DNA of 64,000 bases from assembly GCF_900091465.1 (NCBI RefSeq), contig NZ_FMHV01000002.1, forward strand, positions 5,890,001-5,954,000, written 5' to 3'. Of the stretch, positions 33,486 through 42,526 are shown piece by piece. A model generated the notes under the pieces. It was not told where the DNA came from and did not search any database. It was given only the letters and a program-made list of their open reading frames with translations. Within the stretch, counting starts at the first letter, position 1, and the number at the start of each line of letters is the position of its first letter. The position numbers and the translations under genes are program-made. The DNA comes from Micromonospora rhizosphaerae (GTDB taxonomy: Bacteria; Actinomycetota; Actinomycetes; Mycobacteriales; Micromonosporaceae).

Positions 33486-34838
33486 ATGACTACCTCTCGC
33501 GACCATCCACGCACGACTCGGTCCCGACCCACGAGACGGAACCGGCGGTACCGGAGCGCCGCGGCCACCGGCCTGGTGGCGGCGCTCGTCGCGGCGGGCA
33601 CCGCCCTGCCGGCGACCCCGGCCCTCGCGGTCAACGCCCAGCACTCCACAGTGGTCAGTGCCGATCCGGCGAACTGGACGCCACACGCGCTGGACGGCAC
33701 CGTGTACCGGATCATCCAGATCGGCAACCGCGTCTACATGGCCGGTTCCTTCACCAAGGTCCGCAACGCGGGCAGCACCACCGAGCTGGCCATGCCTCGG
33801 CTGGTGGCCTTCGACGCCACCACCGGCCGGATCGACACCACCTTCCGGCCCGTCGTCAACAGCACGGTCAAGGCGCTCGCCGCCGCCGAGGACGGCCGGT
33901 CGCTCTACATCGGTGGGTCGTTCACCTCGGTCAACGGCGCTGCCGCGCCCCGAGTCGCCCGGATCGACGCGGCCACCGGCGCGCGGGTGGCCGGCTTCAC
34001 CCCGGCGGCGCTCAACGGCCAGGTCAACGACATGCGGCTGGTCGGCGGGCGGCTGATCGTGGGCGGGGCGTTCCAGACCGTGGCCGGGGTGACCCGGCGT
34101 GGCCTGGCGGCGCTCAATACCGGCACCGGCGCCGCCGACTCGTCGGTCAACCTGCGGCTCGAAGGTCCCCGGACCACCTCGACCGGGGCCACCGCACCGG
34201 TCAAGGTCGAGGCGCTCGACGTTTCCGCCGACGGCAGCCGGCTGATCTTCATCGGCAACTTCAGCTCGGTCGCCGGGCAGGCCCGCCACCAGATCGCGGT
34301 GGCGCGGCTGAGCTCCACGGGCGCGGCCCTCTCCGGCTGGTCGACCATCCGGTACCAGCCCACCTGCTCCGGCGGCACGCCCACCTACATGCGGGGGGTG
34401 GACATTTCGCCCGACGGGACCTGGTTCGCCGTGGTGACGACCGGCTACACGTACACCGGTCTGCTCTGCGACACGGCAGCCCGGTGGGAGTTCGGCACCG
34501 AGACCTCCGGCAAGCAACCGACCTGGGTGAACTACACCGGTGGCGACACGCTGCTCTCGGTGGCGATCACCGGCGTCGCGGTCTACGTCGGGGGGCACCA
34601 GCGCTGGCTGGACAACCCGTACGGCCGCAACTCGGCCGGCCCGGGCGCGGTGTCCCGGCCCGGGATCGGCGCCATCCACCCCACCACCGGCAAGGCCCTG
34701 GCGTGGAACCCCACGAAGGAGCGGGGGGTGGGTACCGCCGACATCTACGCCACCGACCGCGGGCTCTTCATCGGCAGCGACACCAGTACCGTCGCCGGTG
34801 AGTACCACGGCAAGATCGCCTTCTTCCCGTTGCCCTGA
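33486..34838 (+). CDS. Secreted beta-propeller protein (delta-60-like repeats)
   Basis: 450 residues with a long signal peptide: an Arg-rich start (RPTRRNRRYRS), hydrophobic core GLVAALVAAGTALPA, and a cleavage site near ALAVNA. The mature part has repeated blades: VYMAGSFTKV, LYIGGSFTSV, LIVGGAFQTV, LIFIGNFSSV and VYVGGHQRW, the GGxF pattern of delta-60/DUF5122-type propellers. Likely an extracellular or wall-associated structural or adhesion protein. Twin Arg residues precede the core, but no strict Tat motif is present. Single gene ended by a strong terminator. Confidence 0.78.
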   Translation: MTTSRDHPRTTRSRPTRRNRRYRSAAATGLVAALVAAGTALPATPALAVNAQHSTVVSADPANWTPHALDGTVYRIIQIGNRVYMAGSFTKVRNAGSTTELAMPRLVAFDATTGRIDTTFRPVVNSTVKALAAAEDGRSLYIGGSFTSVNGAAAPRVARIDAATGARVAGFTPAALNGQVNDMRLVGGRLIVGGAFQTVAGVTRRGLAALNTGTGAADSSVNLRLEGPRTTSTGATAPVKVEALDVSADGSRLIFIGNFSSVAGQARHQIAVARLSSTGAALSGWSTIRYQPTCSGGTPTYMRGVDISPDGTWFAVVTTGYTYTGLLCDTAARWEFGTETSGKQPTWVNYTGGDTLLSVAITGVAVYVGGHQRWLDNPYGRNSAGPGAVSRPGIGAIHPTTGKALAWNPTKERGVGTADIYATDRGLFIGSDTSTVAGEYHGKIAFFPLP

Positions 34839-34852
34839 ATGCCGGCACCCGC

Positions 34853-34887
34853 GGGCGCGGCGGCCGATCCTCCCGGCCGCCGCGCCC
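34853..34887. terminator. Bidirectional hairpin terminator
   Basis: 14-bp perfect stem gggcgcggcggccg / cggccgccgcgccc, loop of 7, between the convergent propeller and MGH1-like genes. Confidence 0.8.
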
Positions 34888-34904
34888 TCGGCCGGTTCGA
34901 CGGA

Positions 34905-37607
34905 TCATCGGCGCAGGGTGAGGATCAGGTCGGCAACCAGCGCGGTCCAGCCGGTCTGGTGCCACGCCCCCAGCCCCGCGCCGTTGTCGCCGTGGAAGTA
35001 CTCGGGGAAGGAGATCAGGTCCCGCCAGTCCGGGTGGGTCTGGAAGAGCTGGCAGGCGCCGTAGATCGGCCGCCGCCCCCAGTCGCCTCGGGTGAAGAGC
35101 GAGATCAGCCGGGTGGAGAGATCGTCGGCGATCTCGTCGAGGGTCCGCTTCTGACCCGATCGGGTCGGGTACTCGACCTGGAGGTCGTCGCCGAAGAAGG
35201 CGGCGTAGTCGCGCAGCGCGCCGATCAGCAGGAAGTTCGTCGGCATCCAGATCGGGCCGCGCCAGTTGGAGTTGCCGCCGAACAGCCCGCTGGTGGACTC
35301 GGCCGGCTCGTAGCCGACGCAGAACTCCTGGCCGCCCAAGCTGACCGAGAACGGCTTGTCCAGGTGCGCGCGGCTGAGCGTACGGAGGCCGTACTCGGAG
35401 AGGAACTCGTCGGTGTCCAGCATCCGGGCGAGCAGCCGGATCATCTGCTCCGGGCCGACCATGGAGAGCAGCCGCTGCTGGCGGCCGTCCGGGCCGAGCC
35501 GACGGGCGCCGATCACGTCGCCGTACTCGGGGCGGTTGGTGAGGAACCAGCGCAGCCGGGCGCCCAGCTCGGGCAGGTAGTGCAGGGTCCGCGCGGTGAG
35601 CCGGGTGGTCGCGGCCAGCGGCAGCAGGCCAACCACCGAGCGCACCTTGAGCGGGACCTGGCTGCCGTCGGCCAGCCGCAGCACGTCGTAGAAGAAGCCG
35701 TCCTCGTCGTCCCAGAGCCCCTGGTGGTACGCGGCGGCGGCGATGTACGCGAAGTGCTCGAAGAACTTCGTCGCGGTGTCCACGTACGCCCGGTCGTGCT
35801 CGGCGAGCACGATCGCCATGTCGAGCAGGTTGAGCGCGTACATGGCCATCCAGCCGGTGCCGTCGGACTGCTCCAGCACCCCGGCCACCGGCAGCGCGGC
35901 CGAGCGGTCGAACGGGCCGACGTTGTCCAGCCCGAGGAAGCCGCCCTCGAAGACGTTGTTGCCGCCGGTGTCCTTGCGGTTGACCCACCAGGTGAAGTTG
36001 AGCAGCAGCTTGTGCATCACCCGGGCGAGGAACTGGTAGTCCCGGGAGCCGTCGATCTCGAACACCTTCAGCGCCGCCCACGCGTGCACCGGCGGGTTCA
36101 CGTCGCCGAACGCCCACTCGTACGCGGGAATCTGCCCGTTGGGGTGCAGGTACCACTCGCGGAGCAGCAGGAGCACCTGGTCCTTGGCGAAGCCGGGGTC
36201 GACCCGGGCGATGGTCACGCAGTGGAAGGCCAGGTCCCAGGCCGCGTACCAGGGGTATTCCCAGGGGTCGGGCATGGAGATCACGTCGAAGCTGGTCATG
36301 TGCCACCAGTGACTGTTGCGCCCGTGCCGGCGGCCGGCCGGCGGCGGCGTCGAGCCGGGATCGCCCTCCAGCCAGCGCTTGACGTCGAAGTGGTAGAACT
36401 GCTTGCCCCACATCAGCCCGGCGATGGCCTGCCGGGCCACCAGGGCCTCGTCGGCGGAGGCGGCGGCCGGGATGACGCCGGCGAAGAAGCGGTTCGCCTC
36501 GGCGCGCCGGGCCCAGAGCACCGCGTCGAAGCCGTCGCCCAGGTCGGCGGGGGGTGGCGGAGCGCTCGCCGGCGGCGGGGCGGTGCGGGTCAGCCGCAGC
36601 CGGATCTGCCGCTGCCCGCCGGCCGGCACGTCCAGCACGTAGTGCAGTGCCCCCTTCGTCCCCTCCCGGTCCGGGTTGACGGTGGTCGCGCCGGACACGA
36701 CGTGGTCGTTGATCCCGTCCTTCGGGTACGGCGACCGGCCGGGCAGCCCCCAGAGCCGGTCGGCGTTGGTGTCGTTGTCGCAGAGCAGCGAGGTCGGCTC
36801 GCCGTCGCCCTCCAGCAGGAGCTGCCCGAGCACCCTGTGCTCGCCGACCAGCCGGGCGCCCTCGCCGACCAGCTTCGGCACCCGGTCACCGCCGGGCAGG
36901 CCCCAGGCCCAGGTGTTGCGGAACCAGAGGGTGGGCAGCACGTGCAGGCTGGCCGCCCGGTCACCCCGGTTGGCCACGGTGATCAGGATGCACATGTCGG
37001 TGGGGGACGCCTTGGCGTAGTCGACGGTCACCGCCCAGTACCGGTCGTCGTCGAAGATCCCCGTGTCGACCAGCTCGTACTCGGTGTCCTCCCGGCCGCG
37101 CAGCGCGTTGACGGCGACCAGCTCGTCGTACGGGAAGGCGGCCTGGGGGTAGTGGTAGCGCCAGCGCATGAACGAGTGGGTGGGAGTGGAGTCCTCGTAC
37201 CACCAGTAGTCCTTGACGTCCTCGCCGTGGTTGCCGCCGTCGCCGCCGAGGCCGAACATCCGCTCCTTGAGGATCGGGTCCTTCCCGTTCCACAGGGCCA
37301 GGGCGAAGCAGAAGGTCTGCCGGTCGTCGCAGACGCCCGCCATCCCGTCCTCGTTCCACCGGTAGGCTCGGGACCGGGCGTGATCGTGGGGGAAATAGTC
37401 CCACGCCGTGCCGTGTTCGCTGTAGTCCTCCCGTACCGTCCCCCACGCCCGCTCGGAAAGATAGGGGCCCCAGGCACGCCAGTCCTGCTCGCCGGCGTCG
37501 GCCTGGGCGAGTCGGAGCCGCTCGGGGTCGGGGGCGTCGGAGGATGACCGGTCAGTGAACACCTGCACATCTTCGACGCCGCCGGGGTACTTCACCACAG
37601 CGGCCAT
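34905..37607 (-). CDS. MGH1-like glycoside hydrolase (GH63-type glucosidase)
   Basis: 900 residues from ATG 37607. The N-terminal part ([18 protein letters not shown], then [19 protein letters not shown]) and the C-terminal (alpha/alpha)6 barrel ([50 protein letters not shown]) match mannosylglycerate hydrolase/GH63-type proteins annotated as glucosidases. The catalytic acids probably lie in the [10 protein letters not shown] and EWAFGD segments. Likely cleaves an alpha-glucosyl oligosaccharide in the cytoplasm; no signal peptide is seen. It is divergent from the debranching-type gene, with only 42 bases between the starts. Confidence 0.85.
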   Translation of the reverse strand: MAAVVKYPGGVEDVQVFTDRSSSDAPDPERLRLAQADAGEQDWRAWGPYLSERAWGTVREDYSEHGTAWDYFPHDHARSRAYRWNEDGMAGVCDDRQTFCFALALWNGKDPILKERMFGLGGDGGNHGEDVKDYWWYEDSTPTHSFMRWRYHYPQAAFPYDELVAVNALRGREDTEYELVDTGIFDDDRYWAVTVDYAKASPTDMCILITVANRGDRAASLHVLPTLWFRNTWAWGLPGGDRVPKLVGEGARLVGEHRVLGQLLLEGDGEPTSLLCDNDTNADRLWGLPGRSPYPKDGINDHVVSGATTVNPDREGTKGALHYVLDVPAGGQRQIRLRLTRTAPPPASAPPPPADLGDGFDAVLWARRAEANRFFAGVIPAAASADEALVARQAIAGLMWGKQFYHFDVKRWLEGDPGSTPPPAGRRHGRNSHWWHMTSFDVISMPDPWEYPWYAAWDLAFHCVTIARVDPGFAKDQVLLLLREWYLHPNGQIPAYEWAFGDVNPPVHAWAALKVFEIDGSRDYQFLARVMHKLLLNFTWWVNRKDTGGNNVFEGGFLGLDNVGPFDRSAALPVAGVLEQSDGTGWMAMYALNLLDMAIVLAEHDRAYVDTATKFFEHFAYIAAAAYHQGLWDDEDGFFYDVLRLADGSQVPLKVRSVVGLLPLAATTRLTARTLHYLPELGARLRWFLTNRPEYGDVIGARRLGPDGRQQRLLSMVGPEQMIRLLARMLDTDEFLSEYGLRTLSRAHLDKPFSVSLGGQEFCVGYEPAESTSGLFGGNSNWRGPIWMPTNFLLIGALRDYAAFFGDDLQVEYPTRSGQKRTLDEIADDLSTRLISLFTRGDWGRRPIYGACQLFQTHPDWRDLISFPEYFHGDNGAGLGAWHQTGWTALVADLILTLRR

Positions 37608-37649
37608 TCTCGTCGTGGCGTGGTACACGTCGCCGCCGGTGGAGGAAAG

Positions 37650-39584
37650 TTGATCGACATTCGTTCTGGTCCGCAGGTCTGCGGCGAGCTGGCCGGCGGG
37701 GCGAGCCGCGAGTGGCTGGTGCCGGACGGCCGCGGCGGCTACGCCATGGGCACGGTCAGCGGGCTGCGGACCCGCCGCTACCACGGCCTGCTGGTGGTGG
37801 CCGGGGACACGCCGGCGTCCCGCCGGGTCGGGCTGGTCAGCCTGGACCCGGCGGTCACCCTCCCCTCCGGGGACCGGGTCCGGCTGGGCGCGCACGAGTG
37901 GTCCTCCGGCATCGTCGACCCGCGCGGCTTCGAACGGCTGGAGCAGTTCGCCCTCGTCGACGGGGTGCCCCGCTGGCGGTGGCGGATCGGCGACGTGGTG
38001 ATCGAGCGGGAGCTGGCCATGGCGTACGGCCGATCCTGCGTCGCCGTCGTGCACCGGCTGGTCTCCGGCGGCCCGGTCCGGCTGGACCTGGCCGCGGTCT
38101 GCACCTGGCGGGACGCGCACGGCGAGCGCCGGGCGGACGGGCCGGCGCCCCGAATGGAGCCGGTCGCCGGCGGGGCGATCGTCGAGGGCGCGTTCCGGCT
38201 GGCCGGGCCGGACTGGACGCCCGAGGGGCAGTGGTGGCTGGGCGTACGCCACCGCGAGGAGGCGGCCCGCGGGTTGAGCCCGGAGGAGGACCTCTGGTAC
38301 GCCGGGCGCTTCTCCGGGGCGCTGGACAAGCCCGGCGACACCGTGTCGGTGCTGGCCTGGGCGGACGGCTTGGCCGAGGAGCCGCCCCCGGCGACCGGGC
38401 TGGTCGAGGCGGCCCGGCGGCGCAACCGGGCGGTGGTGGCCGCGGCGAAGCCGACCGACGCGGTGGAGGCGACGCTCGCCCTGGCCGCCGACGCGTTCGT
38501 GATCCGCACCGCTTTCGGCCCGGACGTCGTCGCCGGCTACCCCTGGTTCGGCGTTTGGTCGCGGGACACCATGACCGCCTACGAGGGGCTCTTCCTCTGC
38601 ACCAACCGGGCCGACGAGGGGCGCGAGCTGCTCCGGGCGTACGCGGCGACGCTGTCGGAGGGGATGCTGGCGAACACCGCCGACACCGGCCGGGTGGAGT
38701 ACAACACGGCCGACGCGACGCTGTGGTTCCTGCACGCGGTGAACCGGCACGTCACCGCCACCGCCGACACCGACCTGGGCGCCGAACTGCTGCCCCTGCT
38801 GCAGGGGGTGGTCGAGGCACACCTGGCCGGCACCCGGTACGGCATCGGCGTCGACCCGGCCGACCGGCTGGTCACCCAGGGCGGCCTCCCGGGCATGGCG
38901 CTGACCTGGATGGACGCCCGGGTGAACGGGGTGCCGGTGACCCCGCGTGCCGGCAAGCCGGTGGAGGTCAACGCGCTCTGGGTGAACGGGCTGGCGGGTC
39001 TGGCCGAGCTGACCGAGCTGACCGGCCGGGACGCCACGGCGCTGTGGGGGCTGCACGCACAGGCGGCCGCCTCGTTCCGGAGGCGGTTCCCGGCGCCGGT
39101 GGGCTGGCTGCACGACGTGGTGGACGCGCCGGCGTACCCGCTGGGCGGTGCGGCGCGTCACGACGACGACCTGCTCCGCCCCAATCAACTCCTCGCCTGG
39201 TCGCTGCCGTACGCCCCGCTGGAGCCGGATGCGGCGACGCTGCGCCGGATCGCGACGGGGCTGTTCACCCCGCTCGGCCCGCGCAGCCTCGCCCCCGACT
39301 CCCCCGGCTTCGTCGGGCGGCACCGGGGCGGGCCGGCCGAGCGGGACAGCGGCTACCACCAGGGCACCGTCTGGCCCTGGCTGATCGGCCCGTTCGTCGA
39401 CGCGTACCGCCGGGCGAAGCTGCCGGTGGATGACCTGCTGGTCGGACTTGAGGGGCATCTGGGGGAGTACGGGCTCGGCTCGGTGAGCGAGACGGCCGAC
39501 GGCGACCCGCCGCACGCCGCGACCGGCTGCCCGTTCCAGGCGTGGTCGGTCGCCGAGTTCCTGCGCGTCCGGCGGACGCGCTGA
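37650..39584 (+). CDS. Amylo-alpha-1,6-glucosidase (glycogen debranching) family protein
   Basis: About 644 residues. TTG 37650 is chosen because GGAGG at 37641-37645 precedes it by four bases and the sequence then begins LIDIRSGPQVCGE; GTG 37620 is the alternative. The N-terminal domain has EWLVPDGRGGYAMGTVSGLRTRRYHGLLV, and the (alpha/alpha)6 barrel carries PWFGVWSRDTMTAYEGL (catalytic Asp) and GYHQGTVWPWLIGPF. Hydrolyses alpha-1,6 branch points in glycogen-like glucans. Together with the divergent MGH1-like enzyme it suggests storage-glucan or trehalose-related turnover. Confidence 0.87.
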   Translation: MIDIRSGPQVCGELAGGASREWLVPDGRGGYAMGTVSGLRTRRYHGLLVVAGDTPASRRVGLVSLDPAVTLPSGDRVRLGAHEWSSGIVDPRGFERLEQFALVDGVPRWRWRIGDVVIERELAMAYGRSCVAVVHRLVSGGPVRLDLAAVCTWRDAHGERRADGPAPRMEPVAGGAIVEGAFRLAGPDWTPEGQWWLGVRHREEAARGLSPEEDLWYAGRFSGALDKPGDTVSVLAWADGLAEEPPPATGLVEAARRRNRAVVAAAKPTDAVEATLALAADAFVIRTAFGPDVVAGYPWFGVWSRDTMTAYEGLFLCTNRADEGRELLRAYAATLSEGMLANTADTGRVEYNTADATLWFLHAVNRHVTATADTDLGAELLPLLQGVVEAHLAGTRYGIGVDPADRLVTQGGLPGMALTWMDARVNGVPVTPRAGKPVEVNALWVNGLAGLAELTELTGRDATALWGLHAQAAASFRRRFPAPVGWLHDVVDAPAYPLGGAARHDDDLLRPNQLLAWSLPYAPLEPDAATLRRIATGLFTPLGPRSLAPDSPGFVGRHRGGPAERDSGYHQGTVWPWLIGPFVDAYRRAKLPVDDLLVGLEGHLGEYGLGSVSETADGDPPHAATGCPFQAWSVAEFLRVRRTR

Positions 39585-39786
39585 CGGGGTGCTCACCAAC
39601 GTCTGCCGGTGATCGCCAGTCGGGAATTGTCCTACGAGTGGTGTTGGCTTCGGTATGTGCCTCGTCGCCGGGATCCTGCCGCCCCACGGGTTCGCCGCGA
39701 CGCGGCGCCGCCTGCTGAGCTTCCGGCCCCGCCCCCGACTCCCCTCCCCAGTGGACCGTCCGGGTGATCCCCCTCGACGGCGACGC

Positions 39787-39806
39787 AAACTACAGTGGCG
39801 TAGTTT
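39787..39806 (+). promoter_or_regulatory. Palindrome upstream of the membrane hydrolase gene
   Basis: aaactac (39787-39793) and gtagttt (39800-39806) form a perfect 7-bp inverted repeat with a 6-nt spacer, in an AT-rich patch 35-54 bases before ATG 39841. It has the size of a TetR- or MarR-type operator. No regulator gene adjoins it. Confidence 0.5.
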
Positions 39807-39840
39807 TGCCGATCAAGATCTCTGGGGAGGGCGAGCCGAG

Positions 39841-40650
39841 ATGATGGGACCGTCCCACGCGCTGTCCGGCGCGGCGGTGTGGCTGACCGGCGCCTGGGCG
39901 CTGGACCACTTCGCCGACTACCACCAGACGCCGCTGGCGCTCGCGGTGGGGACGGCCGTCTGCGCCGGTGGGGCCCTCTTCCCCGACCTGGACCTCTCCG
40001 GCAAGGTGACCCGCAACCAGGGCGGGGCGACGGTGGCCCGGACCTTCGGCGTGTTCAGCCTCTTCATCGCCGAGGTGATGGAGAAGATCTCGCTCGGCGT
40101 CTACTACGCCACCAAGCTCAGCAAGGACCCGCGCCGCAGCAACGGCCACCGCACCCTGACCCACACCATCCCGTTCACCGTGCTGGTCGGCTGGGGCACC
40201 ACGGCGCTCTGCGCCGCGTACGGCAAGTGGGCCGTGGTCAGCATCCTGTTCTTCATGATCGGGCTCGCGCTGCGCGGGCTGTTCGACGAGTGGGCGGAAC
40301 GGGCCGGCTGGTTGATCGTGACCCTGGTGTCGGCGGCCGCCGCCTGGTTCACCTTCGCCAACCTGCCCGGCGACCGGGGCTATCCGATGATCGGCCTGGC
40401 GGTCGGGGTGGGCTGCTTCGTGCACATCCTCGGCGACATGATCACCCGGGCCGGGGTGCCGATCCTCTGGCCGATCCCGATCAAGCGGCGGATGTGGACC
40501 ATGGTCGGACTGCCCGACGGCATCGCGCTGCGGACCGGCAGCAAGGCGGAGGTGATCGTGCTGCGCGCCGCGCTGACGGTCCTCGCAGTGCTGGCCGCGG
40601 TGGGGCTGGTCGCGCCGTCGGTGCTGCACCGGTTCAATATCGAGGCGTGA
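39841..40650 (+). CDS. Membrane-bound metal-dependent hydrolase (YdjM/LexA-binding-like)
   Basis: 269 residues from ATG 39841 with GGGGAGG upstream. The signature MMGPSHALSGAAVWL (His7) with ALFPDLDLSGK and later GHRTLTHTIP and HILGDMITRAGVPILWP gives the conserved His/Asp set of the YdjM family; six hydrophobic helices surround them. YdjM-like proteins are membrane metallohydrolases, some induced by DNA damage. The stop overlaps the GTG of the amidohydrolase gene, so the two are coupled. Confidence 0.82.
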   Translation: MMGPSHALSGAAVWLTGAWALDHFADYHQTPLALAVGTAVCAGGALFPDLDLSGKVTRNQGGATVARTFGVFSLFIAEVMEKISLGVYYATKLSKDPRRSNGHRTLTHTIPFTVLVGWGTTALCAAYGKWAVVSILFFMIGLALRGLFDEWAERAGWLIVTLVSAAAAWFTFANLPGDRGYPMIGLAVGVGCFVHILGDMITRAGVPILWPIPIKRRMWTMVGLPDGIALRTGSKAEVIVLRAALTVLAVLAAVGLVAPSVLHRFNIEA

Positions 40651-41570
40651 CCAGCTTTCTGGATGTCTCCGACGCCGTCCGACGGCCGCCCCTCGATGAC
40701 GCCGAGGTGCCGGCGTTCTGGCAGCGGCTCGGGCTGCCCGGACTCGCCGACGTGCACGTGCACTTCCTGCCGCCCAGGCTGCTGCGCAAGGTGTGGGCGT
40801 ACTTCGACGCGGCCGGCCCGCTGGTCGGCACCGAGTGGCCGATCCGGTACCGGTGGAGTGACACCGAGCGGATCGCCCACCTGCGCCGGCTCGGCGTCCG
40901 GGCGTTCAGCGCGCTGGCGTACCCGCACCGGCCCGGCATGGCCGCCGCGCTGAACCGGTGGACGCTGGACTTCGCCGCGGCCACGCCCGGCTGCCTGCCG
41001 TCGGCGACCTTCTACCCGGAGCCGGAGGCCGAGCGGTACGTCACCGAGGCGCTGGCCGCCGGCGCCCGGGTGTTCAAGGTGCACGTGCAGGTGGGCGGGT
41101 TCCTGCCGACCGACCCGGAGCTCGACCGGGTGTGGGGGCTGCTGGCCGACGCCGGCGTCCCAGTGGTGGTGCACGCCGGGCACGCCCCGGTCGGCACCGC
41201 GCACACCGGACCCGAGCCGTTCGCCGCGCTGCTCGCCCGGCATCCGACGCTGACCGCGATCGTCGCGCACCTGGGTGCGCCGGACTACGCCGCCTTCCGC
41301 CGCCTGGCGGAGACGTACCCGCGGGTGCGGCTGGACACCACCATGGCGTTCACCTCCTTCTTCGACCGGTTCATGCCGTTCCCGGACGAGGAGCTGCCCC
41401 GGCTGCGCGAGCTGGGGCTGGCCGGCAAGGTGCTGCTCGGCAGCGACTTCCCGAACATCCCCTACCCGTACGCCGAGCAGCTCGCCGGCCTGGCCCAACT
41501 CGACCTCGGCGACGACTGGCTGCGGGCGGTGTGCTGGCACAACGGCGCCGCCCTGTTCGACCTGGATTGA
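40647..41570 (+). CDS. Amidohydrolase (amidohydrolase 2 family)
   Basis: 307 residues from GTG 40647, overlapping the preceding TGA (GTGA). TIM-barrel metal ligands are visible: LADVHVHF near the start (HxH), FKVHVQV, VVVHAGHAP, IVAHLGAP and LLGSDFPNIPY with the final Asp. This is the decarboxylase/lactonase-type amidohydrolase branch. The substrate is unknown. A short hairpin begins at the stop codon. Confidence 0.85.
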   Translation: MTSFLDVSDAVRRPPLDDAEVPAFWQRLGLPGLADVHVHFLPPRLLRKVWAYFDAAGPLVGTEWPIRYRWSDTERIAHLRRLGVRAFSALAYPHRPGMAAALNRWTLDFAAATPGCLPSATFYPEPEAERYVTEALAAGARVFKVHVQVGGFLPTDPELDRVWGLLADAGVPVVVHAGHAPVGTAHTGPEPFAALLARHPTLTAIVAHLGAPDYAAFRRLAETYPRVRLDTTMAFTSFFDRFMPFPDEELPRLRELGLAGKVLLGSDFPNIPYPYAEQLAGLAQLDLGDDWLRAVCWHNGAALFDLD

Positions 41571-41586
41571 CACCGGCTGCCGGTGT
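41570..41586 (+). terminator. Short hairpin terminator
   Basis: acaccgg-ctg-ccggtgt, 7-bp stem with a 3-nt loop, beginning at the last base of the amidohydrolase stop codon. Confidence 0.55.
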
Positions 41587-41772
41587 TGCCGCGGCTGCAG
41601 CAGAGCAAAGCGCGTCGACGGGTTCCCGAGGCCGGCGGGAGGACGGGTGCCCGGCCGACCGCGCAGCCATCATCGGCAGGGTGGCGAACCGGCGTGGGAC
41701 CGGGGCCGCGCGGGCGGGTTCGTCGGCAACCAGCGCGCGCGGGAGCCGGGCGGGGCACCGCGAGGCGGAGCC

Positions 41773-42366
41773 CTAGACGCCGACGCGCTGTGGGGGGACG
41801 GTGAGTCCGTAGAGCGCCATGAGCTCCGGGCTGTCGATCCGGCTGCCGTCGGCCACCGAGTCGCAGGAGATGTCGACGATCTGGTCCTTGTGCGCCAGCA
41901 GGTAGGGCCGCGCGCCGACGTCGGCGTTGGCCAGGGTCGCGATGCCGGCCCAGTGCCGGCGGCCGAAGAGCATCGGGTAGCCGCGCAGCCCGTCGTAGGT
42001 CGCGCAGACCAGCACATCCGGGTACGGCAGCGCGCTCACCCGCCGGACGGCCGCCGCGGTCAGCCCCGGCATGTCCACCGGCACCACGACGACCGCCTCG
42101 ATCCCCTCGTCGGTCAGCGCCGCCAGCCCGGCACGGATCGAGGAGCCGACCCCGGTCCCCCACGCCCGGTTGACCACCACCGTGGCCCCGGTCAGGTCCG
42201 TGGTCTCGCGGACCTGGTCGGCCGCCGCGCCAAGCACGACCACGACCTGCTCGCAGCCCGCCTCGGTCATCGTGTCGATCATCCGGCTCACCAGGGGCCG
42301 CTCCCCCTGATGCAGCAGGGCCTCGGGTCCACCGATCCGGCGCCCTCCGCCCGCTGCGATGATCAT
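41773..42366 (-). CDS. MobA-like nucleotidyltransferase
   Basis: 197 residues. The N-terminal nucleotide loop MIIAAGGGRRIGGPEALL matches MobA/MocA-type transferases, followed by GVGSSIRAGLAAL, VVVVPVDMPGLTAAAVRRV (metal-binding Asp) and LRGYPMLFGRRHW. The usual Lys of the G-x-x-K signature is replaced by Glu (GGPEALL), which should weaken triphosphate binding. Candidates are CTP:molybdopterin cytidylyltransferase, which the molybdenum hydroxylase needs, or a sugar nucleotidyltransferase. Single gene between convergent and same-strand neighbours. Confidence 0.75.
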   Translation of the reverse strand: MIIAAGGGRRIGGPEALLHQGERPLVSRMIDTMTEAGCEQVVVVLGAAADQVRETTDLTGATVVVNRAWGTGVGSSIRAGLAALTDEGIEAVVVVPVDMPGLTAAAVRRVSALPYPDVLVCATYDGLRGYPMLFGRRHWAGIATLANADVGARPYLLAHKDQIVDISCDSVADGSRIDSPELMALYGLTVPPQRVGV

Positions 42367-42526
42367 TCCTGCGATCCGGTTCAGCTACGCCCCCTCAACC
42401 AAGGGGACGGACCCCCGCACCCGGCCCGCCCCGTCGTACGCACAACGGTCCCAACGACCGCCCCAGGGGCGGGGTGGCGGGGCAAAAAGGGAAAATTGGT
42501 CGGTATACCGCTTTGTTGCCCGACCG

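Noticed and set aside
34905..39788. One minus-strand frame open for over 1600 codons, spanning the MGH1-like gene and the antisense of the debranching gene
   Set aside because: The part above 37607 is the complement of a clear amylo-1,6-glucosidase gene and shows no family patterns; GC-rich DNA leaves long antisense frames open.
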